NCBI GenBank assembly: GCA_025357835.1
Contig: JANYLM010000146.1
Span: 1 to 64,000, forward strand
Origin: Gammaproteobacteria bacterium
Lineage (GTDB): Bacteria > Pseudomonadota > Gammaproteobacteria > Steroidobacterales > Steroidobacteraceae
DNA: 64,000 nucleotides
Direction: 5' to 3'
The translations under genes and the position numbers were made by a program. The notes under the pieces were generated by a model, which saw only the letters and a list, made by a program, of their open reading frames with translations, was not told where the DNA came from and did not search any database. Of this stretch, positions 35,253 to 47,322 are shown piece by piece; position 1 is the stretch's first letter; each line of letters starts with the position of its first letter.

Positions 35253-35917
35253 TGCGGTTTTTCGCCGCCGGCCTGCAACATGCGGCGCAATGTCATCAAC
35301 ATGCCGGCCGTCGCGCCCCAGATGTTGCGCTCGCCGTAGGGAATGTCGTGCACCTCGAAGGTCAAGTCTCCTAGATTGCGGCGGCGGGATTTGTGATTGG
35401 CCGAATCTAAGATGAATTCCAGCGGCACTTCGAATACATCATGCACTTCAGCCTTGGCTATGCGCAGCTGATAGTCCGGATTCACGAAGCCCACCACGGG
35501 CGTCACCCGAAACCCGGTGATGACGTGGTGATCGGGAAGATATCCCGCGAATTCCACGAAGTCGGGCAACAGACCGATCTCTTCATAACTTTCGCGCAGC
35601 GCCGCATGCCAGGCATCCTGGTCCTCGGGCTCGATGCGCCCGCCGGGGAAGCTGATTTGGCCGGCGTGATCCTTGAGCGTCTCAGCGCGCTGCGTCAACA
35701 GCACCGTCAATCCCGACTCGTGATCCACCAGCGGCACCAGCACGGCCGCGGGCACCCGCCGCGCGGGGAGCGAGGCACGCACTCTGGACACGACCTCAGC
35801 CGAGGCACCGGCCAACCACTGCATTTCGTCCGCCGGACTGGATGGCCGGAGATCCAGAGACTCGCGAATATGCGCCTTGGAGTAAAGAGCATCCATCAAT
35901 CTTCTAAGCACCGGCAC
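35249..35917 (-). CDS. NUDIX hydrolase, CoA pyrophosphatase-like (NudL)
   Basis: A 222-residue NUDIX protein. The box GRIEPEDQDAWHAALRESYEEIGL follows GX5EX7REUXEEXGU, here in about residues 104-127. It is preceded by LLTQRAETLKDHAGQISFPGG, split here by the LKDHAGQISFPGG motif typical of CoA pyrophosphatases. It should hydrolyse CoA or acyl-CoA pyrophosphate bonds. Tight overlaps with fumC (14 nt) and mazG (4 nt) place it in one transcript with them. Confidence 0.88.
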   Translation of the reverse strand: MPVLRRLMDALYSKAHIRESLDLRPSSPADEMQWLAGASAEVVSRVRASLPARRVPAAVLVPLVDHESGLTVLLTQRAETLKDHAGQISFPGGRIEPEDQDAWHAALRESYEEIGLLPDFVEFAGYLPDHHVITGFRVTPVVGFVNPDYQLRIAKAEVHDVFEVPLEFILDSANHKSRRRNLGDLTFEVHDIPYGERNIWGATAGMLMTLRRMLQAGGEKPQ

Positions 35918-37298
35918 CGTGGATGCCGCCCTCGGTCAACGTCTTCGGATCGAGCAGGCGGCGCAGTTCATCGACGCTCAGGTGACTCATTTCCGCGGCG
36001 ACCTCCAAAATGGGCCGCCCTTCGGCATAGGCCTTCTTGGCGATAGCCGCGCCTTTTTCATAACCGATGAGGGGATTGAGCGCCGTGACCAAGATCGGAT
36101 TGCGAGCTAGCGCATCCTGCAATCGCGCCTGGTTGACGGTGAACCCTGCGAGCGCGTGATCCGCTAAATTACGGCTGCCGATGCCGAGCAATTCCACACT
36201 TTGCAATAAATTATAGGCAATCACCGGCAGCATGACGTTGAGCTGAAAATTTCCCGAGGCCGCGGCGACGGTGATGGTCGCATCATTGCCCATCACCTGG
36301 GCGGCCATCATGGCCACGGATTCCGGCACAACGGGGTTCACCTTACCCGGCATGATGCTGCTGCCGGGCTGCAGAGCGGGCAGCGCTATTTCACTCAAGC
36401 CGGCCAGAGGTCCGCTGTTCATCCAACGTAGGTCGTTCGAAATTTTCATCAGGCTCACACTAAGGACCTTGAGTTGGCCGGACAGTTCCGCGGCCGTGTC
36501 CTGGCTCGACAATGCGGCGAAGTAATTGTCGCTGGGCCGGAATGCCAGCCCGGTGCTCGCCGCCAGGCCACGTGCGAATACGGTGCCGAATTGCGGCCTG
36601 GCGTTGAGCCCTGAGCCGACGGCGGTGCCGCCCTGCGCCAGCTGGTACAAGCGCGGTGTGACCGACTGCAAGCGCGCCACGGCAGCGTCGATCTGCGACC
36701 GCCAACCCTTGAGTTCCTGCGCCAGAGTGATGGGCACGGCATCCATCAGATGGGTGCGACCCGTCTTGACCACATCGCCCAAATCAGCGGCCCTCTCAGC
36801 CAGGACCGTGCGCAGACGTTCGAGCGCCGGCAGCAGATTCTCCTGCAATAGGAGAGCCGCGGACACGTGAATTGCGGTGGGCACCACATCGTTGCTGCTT
36901 TGGCTCATGTTCACGTGATCGTTCGGATGCACGGCACGCGATGCCGAACGCGAGGCCACGGTGGCGATGACCTCATTGGCGTTCATGTTGCTGCTGGTGC
37001 CCGACCCTGTTTGAAATACATCCACCGGGAATTGGTCATCGTACCGGCCCGCGGCGACATCGAGCGCCGCAGCCTGGATGGCCAGCCCTAGATCCGGCGC
37101 CAAATCGCCCATTTCCACGTTGGCGCCTGCCGCGGCATGCTTTATTAGCCCCAATGCGCGAATGAAGGCCCGCGGCATGCGCAGCCCCGTGCTGGGGAAG
37201 TTTTGCACGGCGCGCTGGGTTTGCGCGCCCCATAGGGCATTCGGCGGCACTTCGAGCGCGCCCATACTGTCACGCTCGACGCGAGGGGTTGCCGGCAT
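35904..37298 (-). CDS. fumC: class II fumarate hydratase
   Basis: A 464-residue member of the fumarase/aspartase superfamily. Signature GSSIMPGKVNPVVPE, with RVERDSMGALEVPPNALWGAQTQRA at the N-terminus split across residues 6-30, and the TGRTHLMDAVPITL catalytic-base region. The iron-independent enzyme interconverts fumarate and malate. It is divergent from purB, another member of the superfamily, with 73 bp between starts. Confidence 0.95.
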   Translation of the reverse strand: MPATPRVERDSMGALEVPPNALWGAQTQRAVQNFPSTGLRMPRAFIRALGLIKHAAAGANVEMGDLAPDLGLAIQAAALDVAAGRYDDQFPVDVFQTGSGTSSNMNANEVIATVASRSASRAVHPNDHVNMSQSSNDVVPTAIHVSAALLLQENLLPALERLRTVLAERAADLGDVVKTGRTHLMDAVPITLAQELKGWRSQIDAAVARLQSVTPRLYQLAQGGTAVGSGLNARPQFGTVFARGLAASTGLAFRPSDNYFAALSSQDTAAELSGQLKVLSVSLMKISNDLRWMNSGPLAGLSEIALPALQPGSSIMPGKVNPVVPESVAMMAAQVMGNDATITVAAASGNFQLNVMLPVIAYNLLQSVELLGIGSRNLADHALAGFTVNQARLQDALARNPILVTALNPLIGYEKGAAIAKKAYAEGRPILEVAAEMSHLSVDELRRLLDPKTLTEGGIHGAGA

Positions 37299-37371
37299 CG
37301 CGCCTTACTCCGCTGGTTCAATCGTTTACGGTAATATTGGCGATTCTACACTTAAAGCGACCTGTGCCCCG

Positions 37372-38748
37372 ATGCCTACCTCCTCTGTTGACGCGCTTTC
37401 ACCCCTCGATGGCCGGTACGCCGGCAAACTGGCGGCGGTCCGCTACTTATTCAGTGAAGCGGGCCTGGTGCGAGAGCGCGTGCGTGTGGAATGCGCCTGG
37501 TTTCTGGCGCTTGCCCAAGGGCCGGCTGCGTCTGCTCTGGCCCAGCTGTCGCCTGCGGCCCGCGATTTGCTCGCTACTCTGGCCAAGGACCCGGCCGGCG
37601 CCGACGTGGCGGCTATCAAGCAAATAGAAGCGCGCACCAATCACGATGTAAAAGCGGTCGAAATTTGGCTGCGCACTGAACTCAAGACGCATGGAGCGAA
37701 CGCCGCCGAGCTTGAATGGCTGCATTTCGGCTGTACCTCCGAAGATATCAACAACCTCGCCTACGCGCTCATGTTGAAAGGCGCTCGCGCGACTTTGCTG
37801 CTGCCCATGCTCGATGGCATAGGGGGCGTGCTCGATTCTCTGGCGCAGCGACACGCAGCGGCGCCCATGCTGTCGCGCACCCATGGTCAGACCGCTACCC
37901 CAACCACGGCGGGCAAGGAACTCGCCAACCTTGCCGCCCGGCTTAAGACCCAGCGCGCCGCCATCGAGCGCGTCGTCATCCTCGGCAAGATGAACGGCGC
38001 CGTCGGTAATTTTAATGCGCATGTGGCGGCCATGCCGCAGGTGGATTGGCCGGAGTTCAGCCGGCGCTTTGTCGAATCCTTGGGGTTGGTATCGAATGCC
38101 TTTACCACGCAGATCGAGCCTCATGATTGGATTGCCGAGTACTGTCATGCACTCATGCGAGCCAACACTGTGCTGCTCGATCTCGCGCGCGACATGTGGA
38201 GCTACATCTCGCTCGGTTATTTCAAGCAGAGTGCGGTGGAAGGCGAAGTCGGCTCCTCCACCATGCCGCACAAGGTCAATCCTATCGATTTCGAAAACGC
38301 CGAGGGCAATTTGGGATTGGCCAATGTGCTGCTGGGCCATTTCGCCGACAAGCTGCCCGTGTCGCGCCTGCAGCGCGACCTGACGGACTCCACCGTGCTG
38401 CGCAATCTAGGGGTGGCGATCGGACATTCGGTGCTGAGCTACGGGTCGCTCAACAAGGGGCTGGGGAAAATCGAACTCGACAGGGTACGATTGGCAGAAG
38501 ACCTCGACCATGCTTGGGAGGTGCTGGGTGAGGCCGTGCAGACGGTGATGCGCGCCCACGGCATTCCCGATGCCTATGACCGGTTAAAATCCTTCACCCG
38601 AGGCCGGCCCATGGACAAGGCCTCCATGCGAGCGTTCATCGCCTCGCTGGAATTGCCGGCGGTGGAGAAGGATGGTCTGCTGCGCCTGGAACCCAAGGAT
38701 TATGTGGGTTTGGCGCCGCTACTGGCGCGGCGTGCCGGTGAACCATAA
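37372..38748 (+). CDS. purB: adenylosuccinate lyase
   Basis: A 458-residue lyase, close to the E. coli PurB length. N-terminus SPLDGRYAGKL, the SRTHGQTATPTTAGKE segment with its catalytic His, and the signature GSSTMPHKVNPIDFEN. It acts twice in purine synthesis, releasing fumarate each time; fumC stands divergently next to it. The ATG at 37372 is chosen; the frame is open further upstream through the fumC promoter and start. Confidence 0.95.
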   Translation: MPTSSVDALSPLDGRYAGKLAAVRYLFSEAGLVRERVRVECAWFLALAQGPAASALAQLSPAARDLLATLAKDPAGADVAAIKQIEARTNHDVKAVEIWLRTELKTHGANAAELEWLHFGCTSEDINNLAYALMLKGARATLLLPMLDGIGGVLDSLAQRHAAAPMLSRTHGQTATPTTAGKELANLAARLKTQRAAIERVVILGKMNGAVGNFNAHVAAMPQVDWPEFSRRFVESLGLVSNAFTTQIEPHDWIAEYCHALMRANTVLLDLARDMWSYISLGYFKQSAVEGEVGSSTMPHKVNPIDFENAEGNLGLANVLLGHFADKLPVSRLQRDLTDSTVLRNLGVAIGHSVLSYGSLNKGLGKIELDRVRLAEDLDHAWEVLGEAVQTVMRAHGIPDAYDRLKSFTRGRPMDKASMRAFIASLELPAVEKDGLLRLEPKDYVGLAPLLARRAGEP

Positions 38749-38849
38749 GTCATCGATTGCACCTTTCACCGTCCGAAACGTGACGCAGTTAGCACGGGGC
38801 ATTCCAAGCCAAACGGTACTATCTCTCAAAGTACGCGAGGTGGGGCAAA

Positions 38850-39440
38850 ATGTCCGTAAACCTCCAATCGAGGCTCAAGGTTATGGCGGGTAGCACGGAA
38901 GAACGGACGAAGCCGGCCGCGGACAGGGTTCCTGGCAAAGGAGCAGACCTGGCTACGGGATCGGGCACCCGTACCATTCTGACCACCATGCCGGAGGTTC
39001 GCGAAGCCAGCCTCAAGGTAGCCAAGTCGGCCCAGCGCCTGCTGTCCATTTTCACCCAAGATCTGGAACCCCTGGTCTATGGGGAAGAGCCCTTCCTCGA
39101 GGCCATCAAGCGGCTGGTACTGGCGCGTTCCTACGCCAAGGTACGTGTTCTGCTCGCTGATCCCTCGCGAGCCATGGTCGACAATAACCGCTTTCTTGCA
39201 TTGGCGCGCCGCCTCACCAGCTGCATCGATTTACGCGCCATGAGTCCCGAATACCCTGCCAGCGCCGGCGCATTCATCATTGCGGATGACAGGGCCCTGG
39301 TGTATCGATTGCAGGCGGATCGCTGGGACGGAATCTCCGATTTGAACGATCCGGCCGTCGTGCGTCGCTACTTGAACTTCTTCGATGAAGTGTGGCAAAC
39401 CAGCATGCAAGAATCGCAAATGCGGCAAATGCTCATGTAG
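38850..39440 (+). CDS. conserved-looking hypothetical protein
   Basis: A 196-residue soluble protein I do not recognise with confidence. The first 45 residues are low-complexity and charged; the rest reads as an alpha/beta domain (SAQRLLSIFTQDLEPLVY, SYAKVRVLLADPSRAMVD, SAGAFIIADDRALVYRL, RYLNFFDEVWQTS). This layout recalls phospholipase-D-like backbone folds used for binding but lacks the HKD motif. It lies between purB and mnmA on the same strand, 38 nt before mnmA, so it probably belongs to that housekeeping group. ATG at 38883 is an alternative start. Confidence 0.7.
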   Translation: MSVNLQSRLKVMAGSTEERTKPAADRVPGKGADLATGSGTRTILTTMPEVREASLKVAKSAQRLLSIFTQDLEPLVYGEEPFLEAIKRLVLARSYAKVRVLLADPSRAMVDNNRFLALARRLTSCIDLRAMSPEYPASAGAFIIADDRALVYRLQADRWDGISDLNDPAVVRRYLNFFDEVWQTSMQESQMRQMLM

Positions 39441-39466
39441 CTTTCGGTCCGCTGCGGCCCACCCCG

Positions 39467-39472
39467 TATAAT
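39467..39472 (+). promoter_or_regulatory. -10 hexamer TATAAT placed for a leaderless mnmA transcript
   Basis: TATAAT followed by a 6-nt spacer (GGGCAG) and the ATG of mnmA at 39479. The expected transcript start coincides with the ATG. The -35 region (TTTCGG, about 39442) is weak. The same arrangement occurs at 9898 and 54742. Confidence 0.4.
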
Positions 39473-39478
39473 GGGCAG

Positions 39479-40654
39479 ATGCCGCCCGCCCTCTCTGATT
39501 CGCCGCTTTCTGTCCCCGATCCTAAGCTTTCCGGACCCGTCATTGTCGGCATGTCAGGCGGCGTTGACTCGGCCGTTGCCGCACTCCTATTGCAGCGCGA
39601 CGGCTTCGCGGTGCAAGGGCTGTTCATGTCGAACTGGGAGGAGGAGGAGGACTCCTACTGCACCGCCGCGGCCGATTTTCAGGATGCGCGCCGGGTGTGT
39701 GACACCCTAGGGATACCCCTACATAGGGTGAGCTTCGCCGCACAGTACCGCGAACAGGTTTTCAAGTTTTTCCTGCGCGAATACTCCGTGGGCCGAACCC
39801 CCAACCCCGACGTGCTGTGCAATCGCGAAATCAAATTTGGCGTCTGTCTGGACTACATGCATCGTCTGGGCGCTGCCTGGATCGCCACCGGGCACTATGC
39901 CCGCCTGCAGCACACAGCCTCGGGACCTATGCTCCTGAAAGCGGCGGACAGCACCAAGGACCAGAGCTATTTTCTTCACGGGGTCGCCGCATCGGCCTTC
40001 CGCAACACCCTGTTTCCCATCGGCGAGTTGCGCAAGTCAGAGGTGCGCCGGCTCGCGCATGCGGCCGGATTGCCGGTGTACGACAAGCCCGACAGCACCG
40101 GCATCTGCTTTATCGGCGAACGGCCTTTTCAAGAATTCCTCAGCCGCTATTTACGCACTGAGCCGGGACCGATCGAGAACGACCGCGGATTGGTTTTAGG
40201 CGAGCACCGCGGCCTGGCGCTGTACACCCTGGGGCAACGATCCGGTCTCGGTATCGGCGGCCGCGCCGGAACCGCCGCGGCACCCTGGTACGTGGCTCAC
40301 AAAGTCACCGAGCGCAATGCACTCATCGTGGTGCAGGATCAAGACCATCCCCTGCTGCTCTCCGATGCCTTCGATGTGGAGCAGATGCACTGGTTGAATT
40401 CAGGCGCTGCCGTCGAGCAAGCATTCGAATGTGCGGTCAAGACGCGGTATCGGCAGAGTGATTTGAAATGCACGGTGCAACTGTCCGACGCTCGCGGCGC
40501 GGGCGGCGAGAATGGCGCCGCCCCCGAGCAAAACTGGCGCGTAACCTTGAGCCAGCCCGCGCGCGCCGTCACGCCCGGCCAGTACGCCGTGTTCTATGAC
40601 GGTGCACATTGTTTGGGCGGCGGCGTCATCGCGCGACGATTCAATTCCCACTAG
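39479..40654 (+). CDS. mnmA: tRNA-specific 2-thiouridylase MnmA
   Basis: A 391-residue enzyme that inserts sulfur at U34 of tRNA-Lys, -Glu and -Gln. The PP-loop is GMSGGVDSA near residue 24. Catalytic cysteines lie in DVLCNREIKFG and STGICFIGER. ATGHYARL and KDQSYFLHG are characteristic. The start at 39479 is chosen to fit the family; the frame is open 29 codons further up, overlapping the preceding gene. Confidence 0.96.
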   Translation: MPPALSDSPLSVPDPKLSGPVIVGMSGGVDSAVAALLLQRDGFAVQGLFMSNWEEEEDSYCTAAADFQDARRVCDTLGIPLHRVSFAAQYREQVFKFFLREYSVGRTPNPDVLCNREIKFGVCLDYMHRLGAAWIATGHYARLQHTASGPMLLKAADSTKDQSYFLHGVAASAFRNTLFPIGELRKSEVRRLAHAAGLPVYDKPDSTGICFIGERPFQEFLSRYLRTEPGPIENDRGLVLGEHRGLALYTLGQRSGLGIGGRAGTAAAPWYVAHKVTERNALIVVQDQDHPLLLSDAFDVEQMHWLNSGAAVEQAFECAVKTRYRQSDLKCTVQLSDARGAGGENGAAPEQNWRVTLSQPARAVTPGQYAVFYDGAHCLGGGVIARRFNSH

Positions 40655-40678
40655 CCGCCCGTCGCCCGTGGAATGACT

Positions 40679-40684
40679 TATAAT
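40679..40684 (+). promoter_or_regulatory. -10 hexamer TATAAT for acnA
   Basis: TATAAT about 24 nt before the acnA ATG, followed by a T-rich stretch and GGAGGGG (about 40699-40705) as a strong ribosome binding site. Unlike mnmA, acnA therefore has a normal short leader. No good -35 is visible. Confidence 0.45.
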
Positions 40685-40707
40685 TCTTTTTTTTCCGTGG
40701 AGGGGTC

Positions 40708-43401
<2,694 letters not shown>

Positions 43402-43404
43402 ATT

Positions 43405-43911
43405 ATGTCTCTTTCCATGCATACTGCCACGGTGCCCACTTGCACTCGCGCATTGAACAGCCTCGCGGCCATTCTCGAGAAGGCGGCGGCACACGCCGAG
43501 GCTCGTAAGATCGATCCTGCGGCATTGCTCGGCACTCGATTGTTTCCGGACATGCTGCCTCTGGCAATGCAGATCCAGCTCGCCAACGATTCGGCGCGCA
43601 GCGGCGCCGCTCGGCTCGCAGGAGCGGAAGTTCCGGCCTTCGAAGCCAAAGAACGGGGCTTCGCAGACTGGATCGCCGCCACGCGCGATACCATCGTCTT
43701 TCTCGAATCACTGCGGTCGACGCAGTTTGAGGGAGCCGCAGATAAAACCATCACTTGGCAGACTCGAAGTTCAACCAAGAGCATGCAGGGCACCCCCTAC
43801 CTGTTCCATCATGTGCTGCCGAATGTGTTTTTCCATGTCACCACGGCGTACGACATCCTCAGGCAATCGGGCTTGGAAATTGGCAAGCAGGATTATTTGG
43901 GGAAATCTTAA
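43405..43911 (+). CDS. DUF1993 family protein
   Basis: A 168-residue soluble, mainly helical protein matching DUF1993 (LFPDMLPLAMQIQLANDSAR, split here over residues 45-65; later GTPYLFHHVLPNVFFHVTTAYDILR, residues about 130-154). The fold is of the DinB four-helix type. Function unknown. It begins 3 nt after the acnA stop, so it is probably cotranscribed with it. Confidence 0.85.
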   Translation: MSLSMHTATVPTCTRALNSLAAILEKAAAHAEARKIDPAALLGTRLFPDMLPLAMQIQLANDSARSGAARLAGAEVPAFEAKERGFADWIAATRDTIVFLESLRSTQFEGAADKTITWQTRSSTKSMQGTPYLFHHVLPNVFFHVTTAYDILRQSGLEIGKQDYLGKS

Positions 43912-44064
43912 CTCGGTAATTCGATGTACGGGTCGCCTCTGGGTACAAGCGCGTCAAAGTGCCGCGTAATGGCACGGCCTCACAGCCACGCCCGACGCGG
44001 CACATACGGGAGAACCACCACGGCAACCAACAGCGCGGTGTTGCGTCCCGCTACTATGGTGAGC

Positions 44065-44085
44065 GGCCGGGCTTGAAGCCCGGCC
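44065..44085. terminator. GC-rich hairpin between convergent genes
   Basis: Arms GGCCGGGCT (44065-44073) and AGCCCGGCC (44077-44085) around a TGA loop, between the DUF1993 gene and the convergent secreted-protein gene. Neither side has a long T-run, so it may be a weak bidirectional terminator or simply an mRNA-end stabiliser. Confidence 0.4.
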
Positions 44086-44113
44086 TTCTGGTAAGTAACT
44101 TGCGATTCTAACT

Positions 44114-44560
44114 TTACTTCAAGTCGAGCTGCTGTCCCGTCCACGAACCTAGAACACGCCGGATCTTGCCGCGATCGACCGCGCCCTTATTGGCCGCCGC
44201 CACGGAGCCGTTCACCTCGGTGGATATCGCATCGCCCTTGGCGGTTGCACCGTCCAACGCGGCCCAGTTCTTGTAATAGACAACCAGATAAATGTCCGGA
44301 TCATTTTCGCCGCGCGGCTCCACCGAGACGACTTTATAGCCGGTGCTGTAACCGGCCTTCTTCGCCGCTTCCTGCGTGGCCTTCCAGGTGGTGTCGAGGA
44401 ATTTCATGTACTCGTCAAACTTCCCATATTCAGTACGTATTGCGGACACCCTGACTACCGTGCCTTCGGTGAATGGATGTTCATCCGCGACAGCAACGAC
44501 GCTGGTTAACGCAAGACCCAGGAAAGCCGCAAGCGCAGCGATGCCATTTTCGATCTTCAT
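44114..44560 (-). CDS. small secreted protein, possibly dimeric alpha/beta-barrel
   Basis: A 148-residue protein with a clear signal peptide (LAAFLGLALTSVVAVADE, cleavage near AVA-DE) and one compact domain (GTVVRVSAIRTEYGKFDEYMKFL, split over residues about 33-55; DIYLVVYYKNWAALDG). The pattern of a long strand, helix and YYKNW strand resembles dimeric alpha-beta barrel proteins. No active-site motif is obvious. GAGGAGA precedes the ATG. Function unknown. Confidence 0.75.
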   Translation of the reverse strand: MKIENGIAALAAFLGLALTSVVAVADEHPFTEGTVVRVSAIRTEYGKFDEYMKFLDTTWKATQEAAKKAGYSTGYKVVSVEPRGENDPDIYLVVYYKNWAALDGATAKGDAISTEVNGSVAAANKGAVDRGKIRRVLGSWTGQQLDLK

Positions 44561-44671
44561 AATTTCTCCTCGAGTATTTTAATTTGTTCTACTAGAGATA
44601 CGCGGAGTCGGGCCGACCCCAGACTCCGCCGAACATATTAAACCCAAGGAATGCATGTTGCGGGGCAATAA

Positions 44672-45781
44672 TTAATCCTCGTCACTCTCCTCGTCAAAAT
44701 CGAACGGCGGCGTCAGACCGGTGTAGTCGCCGATGCGCTTGGCGTCGTACGGCCCATTCAGCCCCTGGCTGGTATTTTGCTTACCGAACCCAGGGGCATT
44801 TAGGTTGCCGTAATGGGCGACAATCGTGCCCGCCTTGTCGACGATTATTACCCGGTGATTGAACTGATCGCTGATGATGGTCTTGCCGCCGTGCGTGCGG
44901 ATCGCGCGCGTCGGCAGCGGCGCCACATTGCTATGCGGGTCGGTTTTCGTCATGTACTGCCACACCGGCTGATCGTGTGCGTCGACTTCCACGATGCGAC
45001 TGTTGTTGGAGTCGGTGAGCAGGGTATGGCCATTCGGCAGCCGGCTGGCGAAGGCTACGCCGCTGACGCTGCCGCCGGCGGTGAAGGTGCTAACGATTTT
45101 GTGATCCCGGGTGACCTCGATAGCGCGATTGTTGTTCTCGTCGCTGATCAGGATATGGCCGTTCTCCAACAGTTCGGCGGCGTTGGGGTTGTTAAGCTGG
45201 TTGGGGCCGTTGCCCGCTATGCCGGTCTGCCCGTACTGCCATAGGATTTCTTTATTAAAATCGACCTCGATTATTCGCTGATTCCCCTGGTCGGTGATCA
45301 GCACGGTCTGATCCGGGGTCCAGGTGTTCTGCACCGGCGTGTTGAGTTCGCCCGGCGCCGCGCCGGTGACGCCGAATTGGCCGTATTGCCAGATGATGCG
45401 ACCGTGACGGTTGACCAGCAGCACGCGGTTGTCGGCACAGCCGCCAGGACATGCCGGCTCGAAACCGGCGGGAACTCCGGTACCGGCCATCAGAGTGGCG
45501 CTGCCGACGCGCTGCGCATCGTTGACGCCGACGATAGACTTCGCGCTGGTGTCGGCCGGGCCGACACCAAACTGCCAAACGATTTCACCGGATCGGTCGA
45601 TCTCGATGACACGGTTGTTGAACTGGTCGGAAATCAGCAGATTGCCGTCATGATTGAAGTGGGGCGGGTGGCCCAAGGCCACGCTGGTGCCCAACACCAT
45701 CAGAGCGGCAACGCCCAGCCCGGTGCGAAAGCCGATGCGGCTGCGACGCCACTCCCCCACCACATGTTTGCAGTCCAGCAT
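44672..45781 (-). CDS. exported NHL/PQQ-like beta-propeller repeat protein
   Basis: A 369-residue protein with an N-terminal signal or anchor (GLGVAALMVLGTSVALG). It has five to six repeats of the form LISDQFNNRVIEID..GEIVWQYG, i.e. blades of a beta-propeller, and ends in an acidic tail (DFDEESDED). The start at 45781 is chosen over an upstream in-frame codon because AAGGAGAT lies 5 nt before it. The repeats suggest a binding or scaffold function in the periplasm or outside; no enzyme motif is seen. Confidence 0.82.
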   Translation of the reverse strand: MLDCKHVVGEWRRSRIGFRTGLGVAALMVLGTSVALGHPPHFNHDGNLLISDQFNNRVIEIDRSGEIVWQFGVGPADTSAKSIVGVNDAQRVGSATLMAGTGVPAGFEPACPGGCADNRVLLVNRHGRIIWQYGQFGVTGAAPGELNTPVQNTWTPDQTVLITDQGNQRIIEVDFNKEILWQYGQTGIAGNGPNQLNNPNAAELLENGHILISDENNNRAIEVTRDHKIVSTFTAGGSVSGVAFASRLPNGHTLLTDSNNSRIVEVDAHDQPVWQYMTKTDPHSNVAPLPTRAIRTHGGKTIISDQFNHRVIIVDKAGTIVAHYGNLNAPGFGKQNTSQGLNGPYDAKRIGDYTGLTPPFDFDEESDED

Positions 45782-45990
45782 TAGCCATCTCCTTCGGTTG
45801 AGGTGAATCGTCGCTCCAGTCCGTTTGTGCCGGCTCCGTTGCAAAAGGTTGCCGCGCTGAACGCGTACACTGTGGATCGACCGTGCCACAGATGGCGATC
45901 AATGATCATGCGGCAGCGCGATCAACCTCCGCCGTCGAGCAGTTTGATGTCCTCGGCGTGTTGATAGTCAAGTATAGAACCGAGGCCGAC

Positions 45991-47322
45991 TCAATGAACC
46001 GCCGACGGAACGCTCCCAGCCTCGACCAATACCATTGCACCCGGATTGAGGTGCTTCTTAACGGCGCTATTGACCTGGTCGCGCGTCAAGGCGTTGACGG
46101 CGGCCGGGTACTCGACCAGCCGGCTCACATCGTAGCCGCGCTGCACATTGGTCAGAATGGCATTTGCCAGTCCGGTGGTGGTCGATAAGCCGACGAGGTA
46201 GCTGCCGACCAAGCCTTGCTTGCGTGACGCCAATTCCTGATCGGTGACGCCGCCTGTCCACCACCGGTCAAGTTCGCGCCGGGTCGAAGCCAGCCCCTTG
46301 TCCAGAAGAGCCGGCGCAAAACTGGCCGAGATATACCAGCCACCGTCGACGATGCTGTCCTCGGAAACCGCGGCCCCAATGTTGTACGTCAGCCCCTCCT
46401 TGTCGCGCACTGTGCCCATCAAACGTCCGGTGAAACCGCTGCCCAGAATCGCCGTGCCCACGCGCAGAGCCAGTGCATCGGGGTCCTGGTACCGCAGTCC
46501 GGTAGGTTGCCCGATGATCACCGACACGCTGGGTTTGTCGGCGAGCGGCACCGACGTAGTCTGAGCCGCCGTCAAGGTGGCGGGCGTTGCCGGCCGTACG
46601 AAATCCTGGCCGCCGGCCCAGCCGGAAAACGCCTTGCCGATCTCGAGCTGGGTTTCGGGCGTGGTCACGTCGCCGACGACTACCAGAGTCATGTGCGCAG
46701 GGCCATAGTACTTTGCGTGAAAGGCCTTGAGCTCATCGAGGGTAGCGGCCTTCGCAGCGGCCTCGTACTCGCCGATCGCGTGCGGCCGATTCGGATGACC
46801 GTGAGGAAATGCCGCTCGGCCGAAAGCCTCTTGCGCACGCGCTTCGGTGTTCTGCGCCGAGGCTTCCAAGGCGCCGATGAATTGCTGTTTCGCCTTGTTG
46901 AATTCCTGCATCTGCAAGGCCGGGGTGCGCAGTTCCGCGGCAATCAGCCCGACCACCAGGCTCAGATCCTTCTTGAGGCACTTGGCACGAATCTCCACGG
47001 ATTGCGTGCCCACGCTGAAAGCGATTTCAGCGCCCACATTGGCCAATCGTTCGGCAATCACAAACTTGTCGAGAGTTTTCGTGCCGCGATCGAGCATCAT
47101 GCCGGCGAGCGTTGGAATCGCAATATTGCCCGACTGCACCATGGCGTCGCCCGCCGGCAGCGATCCTAATATCACCACCACGTCCTTCACGTCGGTGTGA
47201 TACGTGATTAGATCGATTCCGGCGACCCGCGCGCGCTGGCTTTGGTCCACCGTATCCGCACCAGCCCCACTCGCCGCGGCGCCGCTCACCAATAACGAAG
47301 CAGTCAACATAAGATGTCGCAT
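45991..47322 (-). CDS. M16 family peptidase-like protein, non-catalytic partner
   Basis: A 443-residue M16 homologue with a signal peptide (MLTASLLVSGAAASGAGA). It lacks the HxxEH zinc motif in the position where its partner has it, so it is the non-catalytic B-type subunit. The C-terminal M16 part is typical (GSGFTGRLMGTVRDKEGLTY, split over residues about 290-310). Its ATG overlaps the stop of the catalytic gene by 1 nt (TGATG), which fixes the start and suggests equal synthesis of the two chains. Located in the periplasm. Confidence 0.88.
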   Translation of the reverse strand: MRHLMLTASLLVSGAAASGAGADTVDQSQRARVAGIDLITYHTDVKDVVVILGSLPAGDAMVQSGNIAIPTLAGMMLDRGTKTLDKFVIAERLANVGAEIAFSVGTQSVEIRAKCLKKDLSLVVGLIAAELRTPALQMQEFNKAKQQFIGALEASAQNTEARAQEAFGRAAFPHGHPNRPHAIGEYEAAAKAATLDELKAFHAKYYGPAHMTLVVVGDVTTPETQLEIGKAFSGWAGGQDFVRPATPATLTAAQTTSVPLADKPSVSVIIGQPTGLRYQDPDALALRVGTAILGSGFTGRLMGTVRDKEGLTYNIGAAVSEDSIVDGGWYISASFAPALLDKGLASTRRELDRWWTGGVTDQELASRKQGLVGSYLVGLSTTTGLANAILTNVQRGYDVSRLVEYPAAVNALTRDQVNSAVKKHLNPGAMVLVEAGSVPSAVH